From an uncultured Clostridium sp. (GTDB lineage Bacteria; Bacillota; Clostridia; Lachnospirales; Lachnospiraceae), in the NCBI GenBank assembly GCA_934438135.1, contig CAKSBP010000001.1, positions 1 through 64,000 on the forward strand: DNA of 64,000 nt, in the 5' to 3' direction. The notes under the pieces were generated by a model. It worked only from the letters and a program-made list of their open reading frames with translations. It searched no databases and was not told the DNA's origin. A program made the position numbers and the translations under genes. Below are positions 9,901-18,072 of the stretch, piece by piece. The first letter of the stretch is position 1. Each line of letters opens with the position of its first letter.

Positions 9901-10909
9901 GTCGTTCATCTGGTAAATGTTCATCTAAAGGAAGAAAATAATTACCGGACTTTAAAATACCAAGTACAGCTATTATATGCTCAATTGTTCTTCCGCATAA
10001 AACACCAATGCAATTATCCTTGCTTCCCAGCATATTATTTATATTATACGCTATCTTATCAGATTCAATATCTAATTCGCGAAATGATATTTTTTCCATA
10101 CCAAGCTGAAGGGCTATCCGATTCTCATACATTCCCACATATTTTTTAAAATGCTCAATTACAAAACAGCTTTCATCATATGATACCGCATTTCTACATA
10201 AAGCATATAATTCCTCTTTGGTATTCAAATTGTAATATTCTGTTTCTAAAATATAGGGCTGTACACAATACCCAAAATGAGAAGCATAATTTATAATATC
10301 GACAAGTTCACCATTGTCATAATTTTCTACATAATATTCTTTCTTCAATTCCTGCAGATATGTTCCAGGTGCTAACACAAAACCGGTTCCAATGTAATGA
10401 TTCACACACTGCTCAGGTTTCTCATCTGCAGATACAATATTCATGGCATCATCAAATGTCACACTATAATTCTTCTTTATTTTATCCAATTCTTGTGTAG
10501 GAATAATAACATCATATATTGTTCTTTTCTCTTGATAACGTTCCGCTAATCCTTTTAAATCAAATGATTGAAAATATTCGTCTCCTAATGCAATCAGAAT
10601 ATCTTCCTGATACAAATGTTTTTCCTCAAGGGCACTATAAACCGCATCCATCACACCTTCAGAAATGTGTTTTTGTACGACATATTCTATTACAATGTCT
10701 TCATACTCATTCCCTATTATTCTCTGTATTTCATGTTCCTTTTCATCCACAACAATAATAATTCTCTGCATCTGTGGAATACTGGATATCTGCTCCACTT
10801 TTCGCTGCAACAGACTTTTTCCATTCACAAGAAGCATGCATTTACTTTGTTCCCCTTTTAAACTGCCTACTCTTGTTCCTTTTCCGGCCGCTAATATTAT
10901 ACTTATCAT
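6974..10909 (-). CDS. Nucleotidyltransferase-adenylation-carrier-condensation fusion protein
   Basis: A 1311-residue protein. Residues 1-235 form a sugar-nucleotidyltransferase-like (NTP_transferase) domain opening MISIILAAGKGTR. Residues about 250-750 form an NRPS adenylation domain: A3 FTSGSTGKPKG, A5 NSYGPTEC, A7 YKTGDIG, A8 KGYRIELDEIE, A10 NGKLNKEALP with the catalytic Lys. A peptidyl carrier domain follows, with LGIDS around residue 800 (phosphopantetheine Ser). The last 430 residues look like a condensation domain with HHNIFDY (HHxxxDG with Tyr in place of Gly). My alignment by eye to GrsA gives a rough specificity code D-L-Q-L-L-A-S-V-E-K, which I cannot assign. The ATG at 10909 is chosen because GGTGA lies just upstream. 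A GTG and an ATG further up lack a ribosome site. Confidence 0.82.
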   Translation of the reverse strand: MISIILAAGKGTRVGSLKGEQSKCMLLVNGKSLLQRKVEQISSIPQMQRIIIVVDEKEHEIQRIIGNEYEDIVIEYVVQKHISEGVMDAVYSALEEKHLYQEDILIALGDEYFQSFDLKGLAERYQEKRTIYDVIIPTQELDKIKKNYSVTFDDAMNIVSADEKPEQCVNHYIGTGFVLAPGTYLQELKKEYYVENYDNGELVDIINYASHFGYCVQPYILETEYYNLNTKEELYALCRNAVSYDESCFVIEHFKKYVGMYENRIALQLGMEKISFRELDIESDKIAYNINNMLGSKDNCIGVLCGRTIEHIIAVLGILKSGNYFLPLDEHLPDERLSYMVHKAQVPFVIGQKKYAEKMEKEVKILDFSQAAESDVPKNFSCNQDYKKTDKAYVIFTSGSTGKPKGVIISQSSLYNLVMGMKTEVLDKLDRLCLQIGVMASFAFDLSVQQVFPSLMLGHTLHIIPHEFKFEPEKLIDCLNELDVCDGTPLIMDMLNRYLDEHPQKKLTLRHYLLAGDTLRKHIIHNFFQHCPDIRVTNSYGPTECTVETTLFHMTRYDEEKYESIPIGYPIGNTRVYVLSDQGTLLGTEKEGEIWIAGEGVALGYMNDPELTESVFCKDILCDSGKMYKTGDIGYYSKEGALCYIGRKDTQIKFKGYRIELDEIEKAMEKLKHIQICKVILEKNTNEEKFAEDKLIAYFTKEDKEEVTLFSIINALKQKLPEYMIPQVFVPVERFEITNNGKLNKEALPDYKTHALGRISALNVERNTENSEELEKMFSVIEKITGYRINGNESLMELGIDSIRLFKLIDKLQKVFKVKYQIRRFNLAMTVKEMFQSVMEQKTADSQNKMDTSGNVSNRRKRRNEAERLLPLQQYLADIEFSGELMSKYKCVNQMIYFIPLCKMIDMGKLNAAYRNIQMNNDCFSMAFGKRGKYVRVGIESREPKDIIYSQQTIDLDKKMLSIDLDEELVGSVVNLFDEIGLQNNILYELVCCKGKQNPVLVLSVHHNIFDYLSLIYFLDSLEAYYYSNTQVEKTERDEEYSYYSYIKKYNQNSDSRTQTHIYWDYISRTVKPASIGQIHDGLQKLCKQKNYDSDREKNIVIKKIPFSSNEQHKMVGYRLPDALYFSLKEFCRRYQLTEYGVLLATFNRIMQNCLEEKNPAVLYYVSGRTNCNKLDIMGFFSFMLCFPGIEESEIMDFITYVKAVEKMLQKVMSKDIEFSISNDYISSGVVFDYQKLYHSTINHEPLWSSILPFETVGFSNPFAFRIFDYGSYAEISIHFQEINLDSKYFKQLVMEFADKLSLNCKSKDNS

Positions 10910-10930
10910 ATACTCACCACACATCACTCA

Positions 10931-12169
10931 TTAGATTTTTGTATCTATTATCTTATAGCATTGTTCTATAATTGATTCTGCACCACTTTTTTTCCAGCAT
11001 ACCATCATCTCAGAAGCCATCTTTTCAACTCCCAGACTATATTTCTCGTAATGTTCCAAAATTTCTTTTACAGCATGCTCCATCTGTTCTTTGCTGATTG
11101 GACGTTTCCTGATAAGTATTCCAGCACCATTTTCTTCTAATGCCAGCCCTGTCTGATAATCTGGAAAATTAGCTGGAATTACAATCATAGGCGTTCCGCA
11201 GAATAAGGCTTCTTTTACACCGGTAATACCGCCATGAGTTACAAATATTTTTGCTTCACTGAGTTCTTTCAGTTGATCTGCAAACTGTAAATAGATCGTT
11301 TCCGCCTGATGTCCTAATTTTTCTATTATTCTCTCATTGCCACCTGCACTGACTCTTTTTTCCATCTTAATTTCCTTCATACAAGATAGAGTATCATACA
11401 GTAAACTATAATTATATTCATCCGAAATGGTTCCACGGGATATATAAAGACAGTTCTTTTTCTCACAATCCAACTTTTTCGTGACACTCATCCCCATATA
11501 GTTTACATCTTCTATCAGCAGCTCTTTTTCCCTTTGTAACAGAGGCGAAATATATGCAAAATGATATATTGGATAACTGAGATCATTTCGTTTCTTATTT
11601 CTTCTTGTTCTAGACTGTCCTTTTCTATTTATGGCAAGGACCTGGTCATAGGTAACTTGAAATTCACATACACTTCGTATAATTTCATCATAAAATCTTT
11701 GAAAATCACTACTCTTTGAATAAGCAGGCATATAAGTAGAACAATTCAACCGGATAACAGGTTTCTTCAATTTATCCAATATATGGCCTACAAAATTGGC
11801 TTGAGAATCGCAAAATATAATATCTGGAGAAAATTCTTGTATTTTTTCATAGTATAATTCGCAAAATCTCATAGAGAGCTCATTTATAACTAGATTTCTA
11901 TCATTAATTATAACATTGTCTGTAAGATAAGCATAATAATGTGCAGCCGCATTACTATCCTCTTGAAAATTAGATGCCGCTGAAGTTAAAAAATGCATAA
12001 TTTCATCCGGATATTCTTCTAACTGAACATGTTCTCTTTCAATTAGTTTTCTAAACTTAGAGGCAGCAAAAACTAATACTTCCACTTTCCTTTCCGCTAA
12101 TAGTTTTATAAGCTCAAGGTTCGGATTAATGTGACCGTAGTATGGCATGCAGAAAAACGTTATTTTCAT
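10931..12169 (-). CDS. MGT/GT1-type glycosyltransferase
   Basis: A 412-residue GT-B glycosyltransferase of the UGT/macrolide type. The N-terminus MKITFFCMPYYGHINPNLEL is the classic acceptor-domain start with the catalytic His in YGHINP. The donor-binding motif THGGITGVKEALFCGTPMIV is intact at about residue 310. These enzymes move a sugar from UDP- or dTDP-sugars to small molecules or peptides. It overlaps the preceding 134-residue gene by four bases (ATGA) and ends 21 bases before the nucleotidyltransferase-NRPS fusion, whose first domain might make the activated sugar. That link is inference. Confidence 0.88.
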   Translation of the reverse strand: MKITFFCMPYYGHINPNLELIKLLAERKVEVLVFAASKFRKLIEREHVQLEEYPDEIMHFLTSAASNFQEDSNAAAHYYAYLTDNVIINDRNLVINELSMRFCELYYEKIQEFSPDIIFCDSQANFVGHILDKLKKPVIRLNCSTYMPAYSKSSDFQRFYDEIIRSVCEFQVTYDQVLAINRKGQSRTRRNKKRNDLSYPIYHFAYISPLLQREKELLIEDVNYMGMSVTKKLDCEKKNCLYISRGTISDEYNYSLLYDTLSCMKEIKMEKRVSAGGNERIIEKLGHQAETIYLQFADQLKELSEAKIFVTHGGITGVKEALFCGTPMIVIPANFPDYQTGLALEENGAGILIRKRPISKEQMEHAVKEILEHYEKYSLGVEKMASEMMVCWKKSGAESIIEQCYKIIDTKI

Positions 12170-12570
12170 ATTTCATAAAACATCTCCTCTACCTCTTTAT
12201 TTGGTATGTAAAATAATAACTCATCTATCGTTGTTGGCGAAATCCAGTATCCTTTCTGTGGAAAATCCATAATTTTATCAACTGTTTTTCCTCTATAAGT
12301 TAAGCCGCCTTTTACTCGAATTAAAACAACTCCATCTTCATATAACAAATCATTTTCCGCATATACCTGCTCTTTATTCATTTTACAGTCTAACTTTTCT
12401 ATAGTTCCATCAATATGATAAATCGTATCAATATACTTTTTATTCATAAATACTCTAATGTCCGATTTCTGGCTTGGTTTCACTCCAAGCCATTCACTTT
12501 CTTCATCCTGACAGACTTTCTCGCCACTATACATGGTTCCTAATACACTCTTTATCAATATATTATCCAT
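12166..12570 (-). CDS. Unknown 134-residue cluster protein
   Basis: A small soluble protein, predicted mainly beta (YIDTIYHIDGTIEKLD; GVVLIRVKGGLTYRGKTVDKI). It has no signal and no motif I recognise. The ATG has GGAG upstream (GTCAGGAGTGTATGGAAT). It is translationally coupled to the glycosyltransferase by an ATGA overlap, so the two proteins may act together. It lies directly after a B12-type radical SAM gene. It could be a small beta-barrel partner or binding protein. No function is claimed. Confidence 0.7.
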   Translation of the reverse strand: MDNILIKSVLGTMYSGEKVCQDEESEWLGVKPSQKSDIRVFMNKKYIDTIYHIDGTIEKLDCKMNKEQVYAENDLLYEDGVVLIRVKGGLTYRGKTVDKIMDFPQKGYWISPTTIDELLFYIPNKEVEEMFYEI

Positions 12571-12589
12571 ATTCCATACACTCCTGACT

Positions 12590-13894
12590 TTAAACTAACA
12601 GCTTTGTTGCCTTTGCATAAAATACTCTTTGCAAATCCAAATCAAAATTCTTCGTCTTCACGACTGCTCCAAGCATATCAAGCTGAGCGTAAGAATCAAC
12701 ACATAGTTCCATACCAAGTTCGCCCATATGTTCATATTGATACGTTCCTGGAAATGGTGTATTAAGACCAAATGCGATATCAATATTGTTCGTATACTTT
12801 TTCTTTAGCATTTCCATAAAAGATAATGTATCTTCCATCGTTTCCTCTGTATCACAATAATGTCCAAACATAAAAGATGTTGCAACCCTGATTCCTGATT
12901 CTATTGTCTTTCCTATTACGACTTCTGCATCCTTCAGATTCAGCTGCTTTTGTATTTTCTGTAATACTTCCTGATTTCCACTTTCTATTCCATATTGAAT
13001 TCTTTTACATCCGCTCCGTTGTAATCCTTCCAGTAAATCTAATGACCGTATCATAGCATCTACCCTGGATTCACATCTCCAGGCAAACTTTAAACTACAT
13101 GCATCGCAAAGTTCTATAAAACGTTTTACTCTTCGGTATACAACTGTAAAGGTATCATCAATGTAAAATATTTGTTTTGTCCTTCCTGATTTGTCTAAAA
13201 GAAACAAGCTTTCCAAAAATACATTTTCTATATCACGTACTCTGTATTTTCCGCCGGACATAGTAACGGCGGCACAATATATACATCTTCCCGGACATCC
13301 ACGGCTGGAGAACAGCGTTGGCATAGGTGCCTCATAAGACTGAGGTATAAAATCCCTGTTTATAATTGGTGCCAGATCCAGATCCTTTATATGCTTTGCT
13401 TCCTTTCCATATTTAAAGGTTTTATCTATATCTAGATATATAAGTCCACTTATATCTTCATAACGGATCAGCTTCTGTTTTGTCCTTACTGCTTCCACCA
13501 GTTCCAGACTCGACTGCTCACCGTCACCAACCATAATAAAGTCAACATATCTCTTCTTTAGACAGTATTTTGTATCTACGGTCGCATGAGGTCCCCCAAA
13601 GAGAATTGGGATATTTCTATATTTATGCTTAAAAAATTTTGCCATGGTCATGAAGGAATCAACATTTTCAGTATACACTGAGAATGCAATATAAAGTGGA
13701 TTAAGACACTCAATCATTTCACATAATTCATTTGTATCAACTTTTCTGACACTAAAATCAATGACTTCAACATTATAGCCATGAGCCCTTAATACATTTG
13801 CTATAGACATTACCCCTAATGGTGGAATATAGCTGCTTCTTGCCAAATCATCATTGCCACTATTCGATTTCACAATATAAATAACGCTCTGCAT
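12590..13894 (-). CDS. Cobalamin-type (class B-like) radical SAM enzyme, cluster copy 2
   Basis: A 434-residue protein. N-terminal Rossmann-like B12-binding domain (residues 1-150) with PLGVMSIANVLRAHGY and FGGPHAT. Radical SAM core with CPGRCIYC (CxxxCxxC) near residue 200 and later barrel motifs FYIDDTF, CESRVDAM and IQYGIESGNQEVL. The DxHxxG cobalamin motif is absent, as in many members. Enzymes of this architecture methylate unactivated carbons or phosphorus or rearrange rings. Substrate unknown. It is clearly paralogous to the other B12-type protein of this cluster: both share SGGKYRVR-IENVFLE, CESRVD and NTPFPGT. SD AAAGGAG is nine bases before the ATG. Confidence 0.85.
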   Translation of the reverse strand: MQSVIYIVKSNSGNDDLARSSYIPPLGVMSIANVLRAHGYNVEVIDFSVRKVDTNELCEMIECLNPLYIAFSVYTENVDSFMTMAKFFKHKYRNIPILFGGPHATVDTKYCLKKRYVDFIMVGDGEQSSLELVEAVRTKQKLIRYEDISGLIYLDIDKTFKYGKEAKHIKDLDLAPIINRDFIPQSYEAPMPTLFSSRGCPGRCIYCAAVTMSGGKYRVRDIENVFLESLFLLDKSGRTKQIFYIDDTFTVVYRRVKRFIELCDACSLKFAWRCESRVDAMIRSLDLLEGLQRSGCKRIQYGIESGNQEVLQKIQKQLNLKDAEVVIGKTIESGIRVATSFMFGHYCDTEETMEDTLSFMEMLKKKYTNNIDIAFGLNTPFPGTYQYEHMGELGMELCVDSYAQLDMLGAVVKTKNFDLDLQRVFYAKATKLLV

Positions 13895-13924
13895 TCTCTC
13901 ACTTCTCCTTTGCGAAATATGTAA

Positions 13925-14689
13925 TTAAACCCTTGTATATCCGCCATCTACAATCAGATTATGTCCGGTTATACTATCTGCCTGTTGGCTGGATAAAAAC
14001 GTAATTGCATTGGCTATGTCCTCTGGCTTTGCATAGTGCTTAAGTGGTATCTTGTTTAAATACTTTCTTTTATTTTCAGGACTCATAAGGTAATCATAAT
14101 TTGTTGCATTAATAATAAATGTTGGTGAAACACAATTTACTCGTATTCCGTATGGTGCCCACTCAGCTGTCAATGCATTTACCAGTCCTAAAATTGCACT
14201 TTTACTTGCACAGTAAGATGCTCTTTTCACATTTCCTACAACTGCATGCTGGGATGCAACAAACACAATATTTCCTTTTCTAGCTACTAATGACTGTTCG
14301 GCAATCAACTTTGTCAGGAAAAAGGCACCCTTAATATTTACATCAAATACATAATCCCAAATTTCTTCGTTAATATCACTTACCGAATCCATAACGTTTA
14401 ATCCAGCATTATTTACAAGAATGTCGACTTTTACTCCATCCTTATTCATTTTCTCAACTGCTGCTTCAATCGTACTAATATCTTCATAAGATGCAAAATA
14501 GTATTTCACTCCAACACCAGTTTTACTGCATTCGTCCGCTAACTCAATAACCCTATCTGTATTATCCGGGTGATCTAGGAGAATTATATTTTCTACACCT
14601 GACTCACAATATGATTTACATAATGCATGTCCAACATATCCGCCAGCTCCTGTAATTAATACGCTTTTTCCTGTAAAGTCTATTACCAT
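13925..14689 (-). CDS. Short-chain dehydrogenase/reductase
   Basis: A 254-residue classical SDR using NAD(P)H. Cofactor motif TGAGGYVG at residues 13-20, NNAG near residue 91, catalytic Tyr and Lys in YCASK around residue 158, and substrate-loop Pro/Asn in VNCVSPTFI. The C-terminus ends DGGYTRV as in FabG/3-oxoacyl reductase-like SDRs. An acidic residue after the second strand (LLDHPDN) hints at NAD(H) preference. It sits between the ABC permease and radical SAM copy 2 in the cluster. It may tailor a sugar, an amino acid or an oxidised side chain. Confidence 0.9.
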   Translation of the reverse strand: MVIDFTGKSVLITGAGGYVGHALCKSYCESGVENIILLDHPDNTDRVIELADECSKTGVGVKYYFASYEDISTIEAAVEKMNKDGVKVDILVNNAGLNVMDSVSDINEEIWDYVFDVNIKGAFFLTKLIAEQSLVARKGNIVFVASQHAVVGNVKRASYCASKSAILGLVNALTAEWAPYGIRVNCVSPTFIINATNYDYLMSPENKRKYLNKIPLKHYAKPEDIANAITFLSSQQADSITGHNLIVDGGYTRV

Positions 14690-14700
14690 ACTTATTACCC

Positions 14701-15909
14701 CTATCTATCTTTAGCTTTTTTTCCAAATTCCTTCATTGTACCATAATGTACAACTCCACGTGTAAACAACTTAGCACCTACAATCGTTACAATAATATCT
14801 GCTATTACTAATAGAACAATTGCTATTACAACATTACATGCATGTACGTACCCCATCATATAACGGACGAACATAACCGATGGTGACGTAAATGGCAGGT
14901 AGGAACAGATTACGGATACAATTCCATCTCCTTCTAATGTACCAATACAAATGAAGAACTGAACCATTGCAATAAACTCAATTGGAAGTAGAGCCATGGT
15001 CAAGTCATCATTATGATTTACAATGGAAGCGCTGCTTGTATTAAGCAGTGAATATAATACGAAACCTAAAATAAAGAGAATAATATAAAATACAAGTCCC
15101 AATTTACATGCACTTGTAATATGGATACCCATACTTTCAAGTATCGTTAAATTATTCAGATTATAAGAAATCGTTCCTGCTATGAGCACTAATACCAGTT
15201 GAATTAAACCACTTAGTCCAATGGCTGCTGTTGTTCCAATATATAATGGAATGGGTTTTATAGATGTTGTAAGAATTTCCATTACTTTATTGGTCTTTAA
15301 ATATCCAATTTCTGTAGCTGCAGAAACGGAGTACATAACAATTACAATAACCATAACCATATATAAAATATAGGTAATCATAAAATTATCTGTTTTTGTA
15401 CTTGGATCAATTATTTCCATACTAATATTAGGACTAACCTTATTTACAACATCAGCAGAAATATCTAACTCTGTTATATTATAATCCTGTACCACCTGTG
15501 TAATTACCGACTTTAAACTTTCGAAATCCGTTGAACTTACATTTCCAGCATCAATGGCTTTTATATGAATTAAACTATCTTTCTCTTCTAAAATAACGTA
15601 AGATTTTTTATCTTCTTTCGCACTCTGTTTCATTTTGCTTTCAGATAAATTACTATCTGCCTTACTGTAATTTAAACTAATATTAGCCAGGGCACTATCT
15701 GCTAAATCAGAACTTTTCAATATTCCCGATATATAATCTGTTTTATCTATAACATATACTGCTTTCTTGTCAGTTTTATCACCCATTTCACTTACTATGA
15801 AAAACGACAAGAAACTTGCAATCATCATAATGGCTGTCACAATAATATAGGTTTTGCTTTTAACCTCTTTTTTCAAATAATATTTAAATACAACTCCGAA
15901 TTCACTCAT
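14701..15909 (-). CDS. ABC-2 type permease, NatB-like
   Basis: A 402-residue membrane protein. One transmembrane helix follows a short basic N-terminus (YIIVTAIMMIASFLSFFIV). Then comes an extracellular domain of about 130 residues, then five or six helices in the C-terminal half. This layout is that of NatB/YhaP-type ABC-2 exporters. It pairs with the ATPase gene 27 bases upstream. In a peptide cluster such pairs usually export or give self-resistance to a hydrophobic peptide, as YydIJ does for the epipeptide YydF. SD AAAGGAGG. Confidence 0.87.
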   Translation of the reverse strand: MSEFGVVFKYYLKKEVKSKTYIIVTAIMMIASFLSFFIVSEMGDKTDKKAVYVIDKTDYISGILKSSDLADSALANISLNYSKADSNLSESKMKQSAKEDKKSYVILEEKDSLIHIKAIDAGNVSSTDFESLKSVITQVVQDYNITELDISADVVNKVSPNISMEIIDPSTKTDNFMITYILYMVMVIVIVMYSVSAATEIGYLKTNKVMEILTTSIKPIPLYIGTTAAIGLSGLIQLVLVLIAGTISYNLNNLTILESMGIHITSACKLGLVFYIILFILGFVLYSLLNTSSASIVNHNDDLTMALLPIEFIAMVQFFICIGTLEGDGIVSVICSYLPFTSPSVMFVRYMMGYVHACNVVIAIVLLVIADIIVTIVGAKLFTRGVVHYGTMKEFGKKAKDR

Positions 15910-15936
15910 ACTTTTATCCCTCCTTTATCACTGAGT

Positions 15937-16857
15937 TTATGATTCTTCCTGAGACTGAGACTCTGTATCTTCTTCTCCTACAATCCCCAAAAAGATGTCC
16001 TGCAATGTTTCCTGACCACGCTCAATCGACGAAATTGGTAGATTATAATTTATTACCTTTCTCAAAAACAGATTTAAATCCTCGGCTTCTCTGCTATCTA
16101 AGTTTACAATATAACTTAACTCTCTCTTTTTAATCGCATTTAATTCTTTTGGCATGGAAATCTCCTTATTCAGAGTCAGTGTTACATATTTTTTGGCATG
16201 TTTTGCCTTCAGTTCATCAATGGTTCCGGTATACATAATATTGGACTTGTTTATAATCGTTACCTCATCACAGACCTCTTCAATAAGTGCAAGCTGGTGA
16301 CTCGATACAAGTACACATTTTCCATCTTCCTTAAATTGTCTAAGTAGTGACATAACAAGTTTCATATTTACAGGGTCCAACCCACTGAATGGCTCATCAA
16401 AGATAATAACATCTGGATTATGTACTAAACATGCAACCATCTGTACTTTCTGTTGATTTCCTTTTGACAGGCTTTCCAGATAGGATTTCTTATATTGGGA
16501 AATTTCAAGTTTTTCCAGCCAGTAATCAATGCCCTTTAGAGCCTGTTTCTTTTCAACACCTTTTAATGCCGCAAAAAAGACCAGCTGATCCAGAACTGTT
16601 TCCTTTAGAAACATACCTCTTTCCTCTGCCAGATATCCCACATTTTTAAGGTCTAACTTTGCTTCTTTTCCATTAACTAATATCTTTCCGCCATCCTTTT
16701 TCAAAAGCCTTAGTAATGTACGAATCGTTGTAGTTTTTCCTGAGCCATTTCTTCCTACTAAAGCCATTAGCTTTCCACTTGAAAAACAAAAGCTTACACC
16801 ATTTACTGCACAAAAACTACCATAGTACTTTTTCAGTCCTTCTAATTTAATCTCCAT
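15937..16857 (-). CDS. ABC transporter ATP-binding protein, NatA-like
   Basis: A 306-residue ABC ATPase: Walker A GRNGSGKTT near residue 36, signature LSKGNQQKVQ, Walker B VIIFDEPFSGLD, and the H-loop SSHQLALIEEV. The roughly 80-residue C-terminal extension (ending in a Gln/Glu/Ser-rich tail) matches the regulatory C-terminus of NatA/DrrA-type exporters. It partners the following permease. Its place inside the biosynthetic block suggests export or immunity. Confidence 0.92.
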   Translation of the reverse strand: MEIKLEGLKKYYGSFCAVNGVSFCFSSGKLMALVGRNGSGKTTTIRTLLRLLKKDGGKILVNGKEAKLDLKNVGYLAEERGMFLKETVLDQLVFFAALKGVEKKQALKGIDYWLEKLEISQYKKSYLESLSKGNQQKVQMVACLVHNPDVIIFDEPFSGLDPVNMKLVMSLLRQFKEDGKCVLVSSHQLALIEEVCDEVTIINKSNIMYTGTIDELKAKHAKKYVTLTLNKEISMPKELNAIKKRELSYIVNLDSREAEDLNLFLRKVINYNLPISSIERGQETLQDIFLGIVGEEDTESQSQEES

Positions 16858-16882
16858 AACTTACCTTCCTTCACACTATTAC

Positions 16883-18058
16883 TTATAAATTATTTTGATA
16901 CTCCCTTTTCTTAAGTTTTTGACAATGCGTAAACATACCAGCAAGATCCATTATTACAACTAATGCTAATACTCCAATAATCATAATCTTAAAAAAAATA
17001 TCTATATGTATGATATTCACTAAATTTGCAATATTATATCCCCAGAACACTGGCTTGAATAGCACACTACAAATAAAAAACAACGTAAGAAGCACTCTCT
17101 TCCTTCTTGATATTTGAAGTTCTCTAATACTCCTTCTCTTAGAAAAAGTAATGTATGCTGCAATAAAGCTTTTATCTAATAAATTTGTCATACCAGTAAT
17201 GGAACTGACGAACCAATAACCATCCAATTTAACAAATGGTATTAAATTATAAAATGCAACAAAAATACTTGTTATAGAAAACGCTATCAATGATATGGAA
17301 ACTATTCCAAATAAGCTGATTATCTGTGCAGCTAATAATAAAAACAGTCCAATATATATATTTATATAGACACCTGCCAGAGAAACTTTTGCCCGCTTTT
17401 TTCTATCTGAAATCAAGTAAATATTAGTTACATCGCAGTAAAAAGCCGGGAATAAATAAAACAGTACAATCCCCATTTTACTTACGTTTCCACCATATTT
17501 CTTGCATACCACCCCATGAGCCATTTCATGAAATGCTGTACTTAAAAGTAGAAGAATTACATATACAATTATGTCTGGAATAGTAAATTTCACTGTAGTT
17601 TCTACCTGTTCCATAGCTCCTAGTTTCCACAAAGTTCCTAGAATAATCAATACATTTATAACAAATAGAGCAATAAAAGAAACAAATCCAGATTTAGAAA
17701 ACATCTTCACATATGCTGGATAAATGCTCTTCATAACCTTATCTACCTTAAAATCTACAATCTTAATTTTGGAAAGGTCCTGAAATCTGCTTGTTTTTGG
17801 TTTCGTATCTGATAGAAAACACCACTCTTCAAACTTTTTCTGGATAAATGTTTTTTCTTCCTCATTCAACTGCTCTGTATTTTCAATATTGAGTGTATCA
17901 ACATTTTCCTCCTCTCCTAAAAGCGTCAGCAGAAACCTTATTTCACGGCCTCCTAATCTAACAAATTTCCCAGTATTATTATTCTTGACCAGAAATTTTT
18001 GCTTTTGTCCGCTATTTTCCTTCTGTTCTTCTACGATATACAAATGCTTAACATTCAT
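16883..18058 (-). CDS. M50-family zinc peptidase with N-terminal PqqD-like segment
   Basis: About 391 residues. The zinc motif is FHEMAHG (HExxH) around residue 195, and the third ligand region is LIPFVKLDGYW, as in site-2-protease-like M50B enzymes. Six or so membrane helices surround these. Residues 1-90 look like a winged-helix PqqD/RRE-type domain (KFVRLGGREIRFLLTLL). Similar proteins (YydH type) accompany radical SAM peptide clusters and are thought to process or help export the peptide. The ATG at 18058 is preferred because AAAGGAG lies just upstream. A Met six codons earlier overlaps that site. Confidence 0.8.
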   Translation of the reverse strand: MNVKHLYIVEEQKENSGQKQKFLVKNNNTGKFVRLGGREIRFLLTLLGEEENVDTLNIENTEQLNEEEKTFIQKKFEEWCFLSDTKPKTSRFQDLSKIKIVDFKVDKVMKSIYPAYVKMFSKSGFVSFIALFVINVLIILGTLWKLGAMEQVETTVKFTIPDIIVYVILLLLSTAFHEMAHGVVCKKYGGNVSKMGIVLFYLFPAFYCDVTNIYLISDRKKRAKVSLAGVYINIYIGLFLLLAAQIISLFGIVSISLIAFSITSIFVAFYNLIPFVKLDGYWFVSSITGMTNLLDKSFIAAYITFSKRRSIRELQISRRKRVLLTLFFICSVLFKPVFWGYNIANLVNIIHIDIFFKIMIIGVLALVVIMDLAGMFTHCQKLKKREYQNNL

Positions 18059-18072
18059 ATCATATTCTCCTT

